The notes under the pieces: model-generated | What the model was told of the DNA's origin: nothing | Databases searched by the model: none | The model's input: only the letters and a program-made list of their open reading frames with translations | DNA from: Hyphomicrobiales bacterium | Lineage (GTDB): Bacteria; Pseudomonadota; Alphaproteobacteria; Rhizobiales; Rhizobiaceae | Length of the DNA stretch: 64,000 nt | NCBI GenBank assembly: GCA_900471485.1 | Contig: UCEU01000008.1 | Span: 5,314 to 69,313 of the forward strand | Reading direction: 5' to 3' | Shown: positions 52,070 through 61,984 of the stretch, in pieces | How positions within the stretch are numbered: position 1 is the stretch's first letter | Layout: every line of letters starts with the position of its first letter | Made by a program: the position numbers and the translations under genes

Positions 52070-53056
52070 CTATCGCGCGCGCGCATCCTTGGGTGAGAAG
52101 CCGAATACCTTGCGGAAGGCCGTGGCGAAATTCGCGGCGCTTGAATAGCCGGCCTCGAACGCCGCCTGGGCGATGGTAAGCTTGCCGGTCTCCAGCGCGA
52201 CGCGCGCCTGATCGAGCTTGATCTTGCGGATGTAATGAAACACCGTCGTCCCGTAGGCGGTATGGAACAGGCGCTGCAGGGTGTTGACGCCGACGCCGAC
52301 TTCGGCGGCAAGCGCGTCGACGGAAAGCGGCGGGCCGTCGATAGCGAGCAGGTCCTCCGCGCGCTTCAGGCGCCGGCGTTCGACGGGGCTCAAACTGTGA
52401 GGCTCGGGCTCGGCGCTGCCGGTATTCGTGACCTGGGAAAATGCATCCGCGATGATCTGCAGGATGCGGCTTTCCATGTAGAGGCGCGATAGATAGGTCT
52501 CGACACCGGTAGGGTTGATCACCTGTTCGGCAAGCGCGATCAGCGAGGCGCTCGGCTTCCAGGATTGGGCGGCCAGCGTCGTCGAGGTGAATTGCCTAAG
52601 CGCATCGGCGCCCGAGCCGCCGAGCACGTCGCCCGATTCCAGCCATTCCGGGAAAATCTTGATGGTGAGCTTTCGTACCCGATCGCCGATGGCCGCGCGC
52701 CGGCGGAAGACCTCGCGCTCCTTCTGATAGAACAGCGTGGCCGAGGGCACCCAGCGTCCCGAGCCGGACTGCTGCTGCGGCATCGGAATATCCTTGTCGC
52801 CGATGCTGGCGCTGACCCCTCCCTGGAAGAACAGCTTGATCCCGAGATGCGGTGGGGCTTCGGTTTCGGTGCGCAGGTCGCAAAGATTGGTGACGTCGGA
52901 AAAGTGAACGGTGAGCCCGCTGCGGATCTGGGTCTTTTGGAAGCGTCCGCGCAGAAGCCTATCTTCGCCTTGCCGGTTGGATGCCAGCAGGCGGAAGGAT
53001 TGGTTCTCCTTCTGCAAGTGATCAAAAAAGTCCTGCGCCTTGACCAGGGAATTCAT
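52070..53056 (-). CDS. AraC family siderophore-responsive regulator (PchR/RhrA-like)
   Basis: 328-residue AraC regulator. The long N-terminal part (VHFSDVTNLCDLRTETEAPP, GIKLFFQGGVSASIGD) resembles siderophore-sensing PchR/RhrA proteins, and the DNA-binding domain lies in about 225-325 (LSVDALAAEVGVGVNTLQRL, then AGYSSAANFATAFRKVFGFS). It is divergent from a TonB receptor across a 203-bp region that holds an iron box. It probably activates that receptor when its siderophore is present. Confidence 0.9.
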   Translation of the reverse strand: MNSLVKAQDFFDHLQKENQSFRLLASNRQGEDRLLRGRFQKTQIRSGLTVHFSDVTNLCDLRTETEAPPHLGIKLFFQGGVSASIGDKDIPMPQQQSGSGRWVPSATLFYQKEREVFRRRAAIGDRVRKLTIKIFPEWLESGDVLGGSGADALRQFTSTTLAAQSWKPSASLIALAEQVINPTGVETYLSRLYMESRILQIIADAFSQVTNTGSAEPEPHSLSPVERRRLKRAEDLLAIDGPPLSVDALAAEVGVGVNTLQRLFHTAYGTTVFHYIRKIKLDQARVALETGKLTIAQAAFEAGYSSAANFATAFRKVFGFSPKDARAR

Positions 53057-53175
53057 CGAACCAGTCCCGTTTCATGATGCCGCGCCGCCACCGTGTGTTC
53101 TGCAAACGATATTGAGGCTTTCTCAAACAAGTTCGCGGTGGCCTGACATCCCCTTCGCCGTATAGAGAAGAAACA

Positions 53176-53190
53176 TGATTAATTCCATCA
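53176..53190. promoter_or_regulatory. Candidate RirA iron box (IRO)
   Basis: TGATTAATTCCATCA fits TGA-N9-TCA, with the dyad extending to TGAT/ATCA. It lies 70 bp before the TonB receptor start, in the region shared with the AraC gene. RirA binds such boxes in rhizobia; a single TGA-N9-TCA can occur by chance. Confidence 0.5.
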
Positions 53191-53259
53191 TATTTTAAAC
53201 GGGCACGTGTTTCCGGTCCTTGGACTGGACAGCAGATGCCTCGTGGGTGACTGAGGGAC

Positions 53260-55488
53260 ATGATGGCTTCTATTCGAATTCTCCTCCGCGCAGCGGCGAT
53301 CACGCCCGCCATCCTCGGAGCGGCCACCGCCGGCGCGCAGGAACAGACGGCGACCGATCTGCAGAAGATCACGATCACCTCCGATGCGGCTAAGGACAAG
53401 GGTCCGGTCGCAAAGCGTTCGCGGTCCGGCACCAAGACCGACACGCCGCTGATCGAGACGCCTCAGTCCGTCTCCGTGGTAACGCAGCAGGATATCGAGA
53501 AGCGCGGCGCGACCAGCGTGGCTGCCGCATTGCGCTACGAGCCGGGCGTTACGACCGGGTCGCGACCCGGTGATCGTTTCGACAGCGTCTTCATCCGCGG
53601 CTTCGGCGGTTTTGGCGGCGCCGCCAACTACATTCACTATTGGGACGGCCTAAGACTGCCGACGGGGCTGAACTACAATGTGCCGTCGGTCGATCCGTAT
53701 TTCCTGCAGCGTATCGACATCACCCGCGGACCGGCGTCGGTGCTCTACGGTTCCGGCAATCCCGGCGGTCTCGTCAATCTGGTCAGCAAGGAGCCGGAGG
53801 CGGAAGCCTCGCACGAAGTGCTGACGCGCTTCGGCGACAACGGCCGGGCCGAGGCTGCCTTTGATTTCACCGGGCCGGTCGCGGGCAACGACCAGCTTCT
53901 CTACCGGCTAACCGGCATCGCCACGCGCTACAATCTCGGCTTCGATTATTCCGACAGCTCGCGCGTCGCGCTTGCGCCATCCGTCACCTGGGCGCCGGAC
54001 AACGACACGACCCTGACCGTGAAGACGAGTTACACGCACGATCCGAACGCCGCTTTGACGAACTGGATGCCGGCGCTCGGCACCCTGCAGAAGAACCCGA
54101 ACGGTCAGATTCCCTACGATTTCTTCAGCGGCAATCCGAACTACAATCAGTTCGAGCGAACGCAGGCGACGCTGGGTTACGAGTTCGAGCAGCACCTGAA
54201 CGACACCTGGACGGTGCGCCAGAACCTGCGCTTCATGCACAATGAGAGCGAGTTCAAGGCCTACTCGGTGGCGCCGGGCGCTCCATGGGCGAGCGCCGCG
54301 AGCTGCGGAGGTGTGAGCTACCTATGCCTGTCACGCCAGTCGACCCATTATGTCGAGCAGTTCAACGCGCTGGCCGTCGACAACCAGGCACAGGCGGACT
54401 TCAATACGGGTGCCCTGGAGCATACGGTCCTCTTGGGTCTCGATTACCAGCAGGTGGATGCGGACTCGACCTATGGCAACGGCGCGTCCACCCCGCTGAA
54501 CTATCTCAACCCGGTGTACGAGGCTGCTCCGAACGTGAAGTTCACCGGGCATCAGGATCAGACGCGTCGGCAGACGGGTGTCTATATCCAGGATCAGATG
54601 AAGCTGGACAATTGGTCCTTCGTTCTCGCAGGCCGCCAGGATTGGGCCAGCATCGAGAATGCGACGACCACTCTTGCGTCGAATCTGACGACCAACTCCG
54701 AGACGACCGACAGCGCCTTCACCTGGAAGGCCGGTCTTCTGTATGAGTTCGACAACGGCATCGCTCCATACGCCAGCTATTCCACCTCCTTCGACCCGAC
54801 GACGGGAACTGGTTATGGCGGCGTCAACTTCAAGCCGACGACGGGACAGCAGTATGAGGTCGGTATCAAGTATCAGCCTCGCGATATGGACGCGCTTTTC
54901 ACCTTGGCGCTCTACGATCTGACCCAGCAGAACGTGCTGACGACGGACACCGCCCATCCTGGCTCCGGAACCACCATGGGCTGCAGCGCCGCGACATGCC
55001 AGACGCAGACAGGTGAGGTCCGCTCGCGCGGCGTCGAACTGGGGGAGAAGTTCGCGGTCACGGATAACCTCAACCTGATCGCGTCCTATTCCTACAACGA
55101 TATCAAGGTGACGAAGAGCAACGTCTTGAATGTGGAAGGCAACACGCCCGTCGGTGCGCCGGAGCACATGGCGAACCTCTGGGCAGACTATACGCTGAAC
55201 GACGGCGCGCTTGCGGGCCTCGGTTTTGGCGGCGGCGTGCGCTACATCGGCGGAACCTACGGCGACGCCACCAACACCGATGCGATGAAGGTGCCGGCCT
55301 ACACGCTGTTCGATGCGGCTGTTCACTACGACTTCGGCCAGAACAACCCTGACTTCAAGGGACTGACGGCGGCCGTCAACGTGACGAACCTGTTCAACAA
55401 GGAATATGTCGCCGCTTGCGCGTCCTCCGCACAGTGCTTCTATGGCACGGGCCGGACCGTCATGGCGACGCTTGCCTATAAGTGGTGA
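53260..55488 (+). CDS. TonB-dependent siderophore receptor (FhuA-like, no STN)
   Basis: 742-residue outer-membrane receptor. A signal peptide covers about residues 1-27 (ending GAATAGAQE), a plug domain starts near 60 (DTPLIETPQSVSVVTQQDIE, then LYGSGNPGGLVNLVSKEPE), and the barrel ends in YGTGRTVMATLAYKW. The paired cysteines SCGGVSYLC near residue 350 and CSAATC near 575 lie in loops. Lacking an STN domain, it does not signal through FecI/FecR. It overlaps, or lies close to, the binding-protein gene downstream, so both are likely one unit. Confidence 0.92.
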   Translation: MMASIRILLRAAAITPAILGAATAGAQEQTATDLQKITITSDAAKDKGPVAKRSRSGTKTDTPLIETPQSVSVVTQQDIEKRGATSVAAALRYEPGVTTGSRPGDRFDSVFIRGFGGFGGAANYIHYWDGLRLPTGLNYNVPSVDPYFLQRIDITRGPASVLYGSGNPGGLVNLVSKEPEAEASHEVLTRFGDNGRAEAAFDFTGPVAGNDQLLYRLTGIATRYNLGFDYSDSSRVALAPSVTWAPDNDTTLTVKTSYTHDPNAALTNWMPALGTLQKNPNGQIPYDFFSGNPNYNQFERTQATLGYEFEQHLNDTWTVRQNLRFMHNESEFKAYSVAPGAPWASAASCGGVSYLCLSRQSTHYVEQFNALAVDNQAQADFNTGALEHTVLLGLDYQQVDADSTYGNGASTPLNYLNPVYEAAPNVKFTGHQDQTRRQTGVYIQDQMKLDNWSFVLAGRQDWASIENATTTLASNLTTNSETTDSAFTWKAGLLYEFDNGIAPYASYSTSFDPTTGTGYGGVNFKPTTGQQYEVGIKYQPRDMDALFTLALYDLTQQNVLTTDTAHPGSGTTMGCSAATCQTQTGEVRSRGVELGEKFAVTDNLNLIASYSYNDIKVTKSNVLNVEGNTPVGAPEHMANLWADYTLNDGALAGLGFGGGVRYIGGTYGDATNTDAMKVPAYTLFDAAVHYDFGQNNPDFKGLTAAVNVTNLFNKEYVAACASSAQCFYGTGRTVMATLAYKW

Positions 55489-55535
55489 TGGAAATCGACA
55501 TGGTGGCGAGGTTGGTCAATTCGATGAGGTGCGGC

Positions 55536-56612
55536 ATGTTTCGCTTGTTCGCGGCGCTTGTCGTGTTCGGCATCGCGGGTACGGCGCACGCGCAGGTGAC
55601 GCTCACCGATCTCAAGGGCCGCAGCGTCACGCTCCAGAAGCCGGCGAGCCGGCTGCTGGTTGATGACGGGCGGCTGATCATTGCGCTGTCTTTCCTGAGC
55701 GACGATCCGGTCAGCCTGGTTGCCGCATGGCCGCATGATCTCGATCGTTTCGGCCGTGAGCTCTACGCGACCTACCTGGCGAAGTTCCCGGCGATCGACG
55801 GCTTGCCTAAATCGACGAGCAACGCGCAGGACATGGCGGTGGAGCAGGTGATCGCCGCAAGGCCCGATCTCGTGGTCCTGTCGCTTCACTCGCGTCCGGC
55901 GGAGCAGCAGCTTGCGCAGCTCGACGAGGCAGGTATTCCCGTGATCTTCGTCGATTTCTCCGCCGATCCGTTCGTCAATACAGACAAGAGCCTCGATATC
56001 CTCGGTCAGGCGATCGGCCGCGATCAGCAGGCCAAGAAGGTCGTCGCGTTCCGCCAGGAGCAGAGACGCCTGCTGGCGGACAGGATCGGCAAAGCGGGCA
56101 CCCTGCAAAAGCCGGTCGTCTTCATGGAAACGCATGCGTCGACGGAAGAAGCGTGTTGCAACACGCCGGGCTCCGGCAATGTCGGCCGCTTCATCGATTT
56201 CGCCGGCGGCGCCAACATCGGCGCGGTTCTGAAAGGAAAGCCGTCGGGGCAGATCAGCCTGGAATATGCGCTCTCCACCAAGCCGGATGTGTATATCGCC
56301 AGCGGCGGCCAATATATGGAGAAGCGCGGCGGGCTGCTGGTCGGTCCGAACTACAGTGCGTCGGAGACGCAGGCGTCACTGGATCGCCTTCTCGCGCGGC
56401 CGGGCTTCTCGTCGCTGCCGGCGGTCGACAAGGGTAATGTCCATGGCATCTCCCAGCAGCTGTTCAATTCGCCGCTCGATCTTCTGGCGCTGGAGCTGAT
56501 TGCCCGCTGGGTGCATCCGGATCTGTTCGCCGATATCGATGTGGAGACCGTGCGACAGGGGCTGAACGGCTTCATGGCGGTGCCGCTCACGGGAGCGTAC
56601 TGGACGAAATGA
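55536..56612 (+). CDS. Iron-siderophore binding protein with Cys-Cys motif, A
   Basis: 358-residue periplasmic binding protein of the FecB/FepB class. The signal peptide is MFRLFAALVVFGIAGTAHAQ. VEQVIAARPDLVVLSLHS and AGIPVIFVDFSADPF are typical. A Cys-Cys pair is at residues 207-208 (KPVVFMETHASTEEACCNTP). The ATG at 55536 has GAGG 6 bases upstream; earlier in-frame starts (55482, 55488) overlap the receptor stop. No permease lies directly downstream. A related binding protein at 59701 has the same Cys-Cys pair. Confidence 0.85.
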   Translation: MFRLFAALVVFGIAGTAHAQVTLTDLKGRSVTLQKPASRLLVDDGRLIIALSFLSDDPVSLVAAWPHDLDRFGRELYATYLAKFPAIDGLPKSTSNAQDMAVEQVIAARPDLVVLSLHSRPAEQQLAQLDEAGIPVIFVDFSADPFVNTDKSLDILGQAIGRDQQAKKVVAFRQEQRRLLADRIGKAGTLQKPVVFMETHASTEEACCNTPGSGNVGRFIDFAGGANIGAVLKGKPSGQISLEYALSTKPDVYIASGGQYMEKRGGLLVGPNYSASETQASLDRLLARPGFSSLPAVDKGNVHGISQQLFNSPLDLLALELIARWVHPDLFADIDVETVRQGLNGFMAVPLTGAYWTK

Positions 56613-56629
56613 TGGTTCGAGGCAACAGC

Positions 56630-57517
56630 ATGAAAAGACGTCATGAAGACACGGCGGACTGTCCCGAGACATTGGCCCGAGCACCTTACGTCCTGCCCGG
56701 TTGCGAGATGTTTCGGCAGCGATCGGTCGTAAGCGGGCTCGACTACGAGATCTTCGTCTCCGTTCCAGACAGCGAGCCGCCGGCGTCGGGCTTTCCCGTC
56801 ATCTATGTGCTCGACGGCAATTCCGATTTCTTGACCGTTTCGGAGACGGTGAAGCGTGTTTCGCGGCGGCCGCAGGCGACCGGGATATCGCCGTCGATCG
56901 TGGTCGGGATCGGCTATCCGGATACAGAGAGCTACAACATCGATCGCCGGCAATTCGACCTGACGCGTCACGCGCCGGATGAAGCAGCCTTGCCGGATGC
57001 CTCCAGCGGTGCCTGCGGCGGGCAGGACGCATTCGTGGAGTTTCTGCGCACGCAGCTGCAGCCGCATGTCGAGGCGGTCTATCCTGCCGATCCGGCCCGC
57101 CGGACGCTGATGGGGCACTCGCTCGCCGGCTATTTCGTCCTCGACCTCTTGAGCCGTCGCCCGGAGATGTTCTCGGGCTATATGAGCTTCAGCCCCTCCA
57201 TCTGGTGGGATCGCGCCGGCCTGATGCAGGCGGTTGCCGCGATGGGCCGTGTGGCGAGCCCGCCGCGGCTTCATATCTCCGCCGGCCGCTGGGAGCAGGA
57301 GCTTGCGCCCTGGCAGGATCTGGAAGCGCTGTCGGATCGCTATCACCAGATACGCGAGGCGCGGCGGATGATCGACAATGCGCGCGAGCTTGCGGATGCC
57401 ATCCGTCTCGTTGCGGGCGAGGAAGCGGTGAAGTTCGAACTGGGCGCGGACGAGGACCATTCCACGATCGTCACGGTCATGCTCTGTCGTGCTCTTCGTT
57501 TCGTCGGCGGCCGATAA
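56630..57517 (+). CDS. Siderophore esterase-like alpha/beta hydrolase (IroE/Fes family) B
   Basis: 295-residue alpha/beta hydrolase. The nucleophile elbow GHSLAG contains the catalytic serine (Ser164 from this start), followed by YMSFSPSIWWDR, the same hallmark as in esterase A. FPVIYVLDGNSDF marks the oxyanion strand. The ATG at 56630 has GAGG 7 bases upstream; the ATG at 56609, which overlaps the binding-protein stop, is the alternative. It would hydrolyse an ester siderophore to free its iron after uptake. Confidence 0.82.
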   Translation: MKRRHEDTADCPETLARAPYVLPGCEMFRQRSVVSGLDYEIFVSVPDSEPPASGFPVIYVLDGNSDFLTVSETVKRVSRRPQATGISPSIVVGIGYPDTESYNIDRRQFDLTRHAPDEAALPDASSGACGGQDAFVEFLRTQLQPHVEAVYPADPARRTLMGHSLAGYFVLDLLSRRPEMFSGYMSFSPSIWWDRAGLMQAVAAMGRVASPPRLHISAGRWEQELAPWQDLEALSDRYHQIREARRMIDNARELADAIRLVAGEEAVKFELGADEDHSTIVTVMLCRALRFVGGR

Positions 57518-57633
57518 GCGACAGATCGGATATCGATCCTTGCAAGAGGTTTGCATGGCGGCACCGCTCTGCCAGCGAATCCGGATGCCTCATATGCAAA
57601 TTTCGCGCTGCTCGTTTTCGGTGCATTGCGCTA

Positions 57634-57639
57634 TATAAT
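57634..57639 (+). promoter_or_regulatory. -10 element of the DUF1127 gene
   Basis: An exact TATAAT lies 26 bp before the DUF1127 start codon in the 147-bp gap after the esterase gene. No good -35 (TTGACA-like) is seen at 16-18 bp spacing, so promoter strength is uncertain. Confidence 0.4.
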
Positions 57640-57664
57640 TGTGCATCGCAAAAGGAGACATGCA

Positions 57665-57802
57665 ATGAAAATAGCCAACCGGATCGTCGAATACTTCCAG
57701 CTCAACAAAGCCTACCGTGAACTGCAGCGCCTCGACGACGCAGCTCTCAAGGATATCGGCGTTAGCCGCTCGGACATGAAGCGTCGCGTATACGGCCACT
57801 GA
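57665..57802 (+). CDS. DUF1127 small protein
   Basis: 45-residue DUF1127 (YjiS-like) protein: MKIANRIVEYFQLNKAYREL then LDDAALKDIGVSRSDMKRRV. The LxxLDDxxLxDIGxxRSDI signature is nearly complete. AAAGGAG precedes the ATG. Short DUF1127 proteins of agrobacteria and rhobacters act in RNA turnover and phosphate or stress control; which applies here is unknown. A terminator follows. Confidence 0.85.
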   Translation: MKIANRIVEYFQLNKAYRELQRLDDAALKDIGVSRSDMKRRVYGH

Positions 57803-57830
57803 TCAAGACACGCATGACGACAGTATGTGA

Positions 57831-57857
57831 GGCTCGCTGACGCGGGCCTTTGTCGTT
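57831..57857 (+). terminator. Terminator after the DUF1127 gene
   Basis: A 7-bp stem with one T-G pair, GGCTCGC-TGAC-GCGGGCC, is followed by TTTGTCGTTT on the plus strand. It also separates the gene from the convergent ABC operon. Confidence 0.65.
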
Positions 57858-57877
57858 TCCGGCGGGTGAGCTGCGCT

Positions 57878-58629
<752 letters not shown>

Positions 58630-58636
<7 letters not shown>

Positions 58637-59697
58637 GCACGCCTCCTGTTGCTGAAGATGAGGACGAAGAAGAAGGGAACGCCGACAAGTGCGGTGATCA
58701 CGCCGATCGGCAGGATGGCGCCGGGGATCAGCATCTTGCTGACCACTGAGGTAACCGACAGAAGCAAAGCGCCGCAGATGACGGACCCGGGCAGGAAGAA
58801 ACGCTGATCCTCGCCCACCACCATGCGCGCGATGTGCGGGCCGACGAGGCCGACGAAGCCGATCGTTCCGACGAAAGAGACCGGGATTGCCGCGAGCAGG
58901 CTGACGATCATCATCGTCTGCAGGCGAAGACGGCGGACGTTGATGCCCATGCTGGCGGCCTTGTCGTCGCCGAGACGCAGCGCGGTCAGCGCCCACGCGT
59001 TCTTCATGAACAGCGGCACGGTGACAACGAGAACGGCGGCCGTGAACCACACCTTCGGCCAAGTGGCCTTGGTAAGACTACCCATCGTCCAGAAGACGAC
59101 GGCGGCAAGCGCCTGCTCGGATGCGAGATATTCGAGAAGAGAGAGCGCGGCGTTGAAAGTGAAGACGAGCGCAATGCCGAGAAGCACGATCGTCTCGACG
59201 CTGACACCGCGCATCGTCGAGGCAAAATGAATGAAGAGCGCCGCCGCCATGGCCATCAGGAAGGCGTTGAGCGGCACCATGTACTGGATCGCACCCGGAA
59301 AGAGCGCGACGCCGCTCACCAGCGCCAGCGCCGCACCGAAGCTCGCCGCGGCGGATATGCCGAGCGTGAAGGGACTTGCCAGCGGGTTGGACAGGATGGT
59401 CTGCATCTGTGCGCCTGCGACCGACAGCGATGCGCCGACGGTGACCGCCATCAGCGCGATCGGCATTCTGATATCCCAGATGATCACGCGCAACTGCGCC
59501 GCCACGCCTGCCGGATCGGCCAGCGCCGAGAGGACGTCTGATAGCGAATAGTTCGCCGGTCCGAGCGCCATGTCCAGCGCGATGCTGAAACAGAGCGCCA
59601 CCGTCAGCAGCACCAGGATAGCGATCCGCCGAAAGGCAAGGGCGCGATATTGCTCGCGCCCCGACAGGTTGGTTGCCTCGATCGAGGTCGTCGTCAT
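58630..59697 (-). CDS. Iron-siderophore ABC transporter permease (FecCD family)
   Basis: 355-residue BtuC/FecCD-type permease with about nine to ten membrane segments. GAQMQTILSNPLASPFTLGI is the conserved motif near residues 95-114, and VGLVGPHIARMVVGEDQRF near 285-303 is the ATPase-contact region. A single permease gene suggests a homodimer, unlike the fused FhuB in block A. It follows the binding-protein gene by 3 bp. Confidence 0.92.
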
Positions 59698-59700
59698 GCC

Positions 59701-60828
59701 TCAGTCCTTCAGCGAAACGAAGTAGCCCTGCTTGTAGTCAAGCGGCAGGAAGCGGGCGTGCAGTTCCTTGAACGTCGCCTCGGGATCGAGGTCGGCGAAG
59801 AGATCCGGATGCAGCCACTTCGCCATCTCCTGAATTGCGACGAACTGGTACGGGTTGTTGTAGAACTGGTGCCAGATCGCATGGACGTTGCCATCTTCGA
59901 CAGCCTTGACGCCGGTAAATGCCGGGCGCTTGGTCAGCGCTTCCAGCTTTCGGTGCGCTTCCTTGAGATCGGCGCCGTATCCGACACCGACCCAGGCTCC
60001 GCCGGGAACGAACTTGTCCCAGTTGCCGCCCGTGATGATGATCTGATCGGGGTTCGAGGCGATCACCTGCTCGGGATTGACCGTGCCGAAAGTGCCGGGA
60101 ATGATGTCCTTCGCCATGTTGATGCCGCCGGCGATCTCGACCATCTTGCCGAAGTTCTCGTTGCCGAACGACATGCAGCAATCTTCGGAATAGCCGCCAG
60201 CACGTTCCACGAACACCACCGGCTTCTTCGGATCGTTCTTCTCGAGCACGTCGGTAACGCGTTTGATGCTGTCGGCGCGGAACTTGATGAAGTCCTCGGC
60301 AACCGCTTCCTTGCCCATCAACTGGCCCATGATGCGCATGCTCGGCTCGGTGTTTTCCATCGGCTTTTCGCGGAAATCGACGTAGACGAGGGGGATGCCG
60401 ACCTTGGCGAGCTTTTCGATGTAGCCGGCTTCCTCGGTCGCCGTCTTCGCATCGACATTCATCAGGATGACGTCGGGCTTCAGGGCGACCGCCTGTTCGA
60501 CGTCGAAGGTGCCATCCTTCATGCCGCCGAAAGTGGGCAGCTTGGCGATATCAGGATACTTGGCGAGGTAGGCTTCGTAGGATTCCGGATCAGCCTTGGG
60601 CAGGTCGTCCCGCCAGCCGACGACGTGTTGGAACGGCGCGTCCTTGTCCAGGGCTGCGAGGAAATAGATCTGACGGCCTTCGCCGAGAATCATGTGCTTG
60701 ACAGGCGTGTTCACTTCGACGCTACGTCCGGTCACGTCCTTGATTGAGATCACCTCGGCAAAGGCCGGGCAGGCAATGGAGACAAGGACGGCGGCTGCAA
60801 GTGCGTGGACTTTGCCGGAGAAGCGCAT
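59701..60828 (-). CDS. Iron-siderophore binding protein with Cys-Cys motif, B
   Basis: 375-residue periplasmic binding protein of the FecB class. The signal peptide covers about residues 1-24 (ending CPAFAEV). VEQAVALKPDVILMNVD and VGIPLVYVDFREKP are typical. A Cys-Cys pair lies at residues 217-218 (KPVVFVERAGGYSEDCCMSF), aligned with the pair in the binding protein at 55536. It is the first gene of the binding protein-permease-ATPase operon, and an iron box lies 45 bp upstream. Confidence 0.9.
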   Translation of the reverse strand: MRFSGKVHALAAAVLVSIACPAFAEVISIKDVTGRSVEVNTPVKHMILGEGRQIYFLAALDKDAPFQHVVGWRDDLPKADPESYEAYLAKYPDIAKLPTFGGMKDGTFDVEQAVALKPDVILMNVDAKTATEEAGYIEKLAKVGIPLVYVDFREKPMENTEPSMRIMGQLMGKEAVAEDFIKFRADSIKRVTDVLEKNDPKKPVVFVERAGGYSEDCCMSFGNENFGKMVEIAGGINMAKDIIPGTFGTVNPEQVIASNPDQIIITGGNWDKFVPGGAWVGVGYGADLKEAHRKLEALTKRPAFTGVKAVEDGNVHAIWHQFYNNPYQFVAIQEMAKWLHPDLFADLDPEATFKELHARFLPLDYKQGYFVSLKD

Positions 60829-60872
60829 CGGTATATTACTCCCTTGAGATTTTCACCTCGTCTAGGATTTTA

Positions 60873-60887
60873 TGACTTAAATAGTCA
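60873..60887. promoter_or_regulatory. Candidate RirA iron box (IRO)
   Basis: TGACTTAAATAGTCA matches TGA-N9-TCA and is symmetric over five bases on each side (TGACT/AGTCA). Read on the minus strand it overlaps a possible -35 (TTGACT) of the binding-protein operon, as expected for a repressor site. It also faces the divergent methyltransferase gene. Confidence 0.6.
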
Positions 60888-60888
60888 A

Positions 60889-60905
60889 GTTCTATCTATT
60901 AGAAC
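60889..60905. promoter_or_regulatory. Second dyad next to the iron box
   Basis: Perfect inverted repeat GTTCTA-TCTAT-TAGAAC, 2 bp from the iron box in the same divergent promoter region. It looks somewhat like an inside-out Irr-type element, but the regulator is not identified. Confidence 0.45.
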
Positions 60906-60938
60906 GGCTCAAAATACAGTTGATGGGAAATGGCATAG

Positions 60939-61751
60939 ATGGAAATGGATACCCGGGTCGGCGGCAATTACGGCCTTCGCGACGAGATCAAGGCCTATTG
61001 GTCGACAAGGGCGGAGACGTTCGATCTGTCTCCCGGACACGAGATATTTTCCGATGATGAACTGGCTGCCTGGCGCAGCCTCATCGTCAAGCATCTCGGC
61101 AAGGGGGAGGGGCGTCGCGCGCTCGATCTGGCGAGCGGCACCGGTGTGATTTCGCATGTCATGGATGGGCTTGGGTTCGAGGTCACCGGCCTCGACTGGG
61201 CCGAACCGATGCTGGAGAAGGCTCGCCTGAAAGCAAAGGCCAGGAAGCGCCCGATCCAGTTCAGGATGGCCGACGTGGAAAGCACCATGGAGCCGGACAA
61301 CCACCACGACGTCATCATCACGCGCCATCTGGTCTGGACGCTGGTCGATCCGGCGGCGGCGTTTTCGGAGTGGTTGCGCGTTCTGAAGCCGGGCGGGAAA
61401 ATCCTCATCGTCGATGGCGATTTCGTCAATGTCGGACGCACGGAGAGGATGCTGAAGGCTCTCGCAAAGGGCTTGGAGCGACTGGGCTTGCTCAAGTCCG
61501 ATCCCATGCATGCGCCGCCGGGCCTTGCGCAAACCCATACCAGCATCGTGTCCCGCGTCTATTTCTCGGGCGGCGCGCGGGCTGACCTCGTGGCCGATCT
61601 GCTCGCTAGATCCGGCTTTACGAATGTTACGATCGACACGAATTTGCGCGAGATCCACAAGGCACAATCGAAACATTGGAACTACCTCAAGGCGCTCGCA
61701 CGGGGAACCCAGCATCGCTTCGCGGTGAGTGCCGTAAAGCCCGGCGGCTAA
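60939..61751 (+). CDS. Class I SAM-dependent methyltransferase
   Basis: 270-residue methyltransferase of class I. The SAM-binding motif I is ALDLASGTGVISHVM (GTG at residues 67-69), followed by the acidic VTGLDWAEPMLEKARLKA. The post-motif loop DVIITRHLVWTLVDPAAAF and LKPGGKILIVDGDF are typical of small-molecule enzymes. The substrate is unknown. It shares a promoter region with the iron importer operon, so it might act on the imported siderophore or its product; this is inference. Confidence 0.85.
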   Translation: MEMDTRVGGNYGLRDEIKAYWSTRAETFDLSPGHEIFSDDELAAWRSLIVKHLGKGEGRRALDLASGTGVISHVMDGLGFEVTGLDWAEPMLEKARLKAKARKRPIQFRMADVESTMEPDNHHDVIITRHLVWTLVDPAAAFSEWLRVLKPGGKILIVDGDFVNVGRTERMLKALAKGLERLGLLKSDPMHAPPGLAQTHTSIVSRVYFSGGARADLVADLLARSGFTNVTIDTNLREIHKAQSKHWNYLKALARGTQHRFAVSAVKPGG

Positions 61752-61984
61752 GGCGAAAGTCGCCAGCCAGATGCATGCCCCACGGCGTCCTCGGCGTGGC
61801 TAAATTATCCTGTTCGGACAAACACGAAATTGTGTGGCTGCCGTGACTGGCGGTTGGCCTTCTCTGGGTTATGTTGCCACCGCAAGGCGAGTGTGATCAG
61901 GCATGGATGCTGCAGCTTGATCGACCGCCAGAGAGCGAAACAACCGTGTGGCTGGGACCGACACGCAAGGATGGAGGAAAAGGC

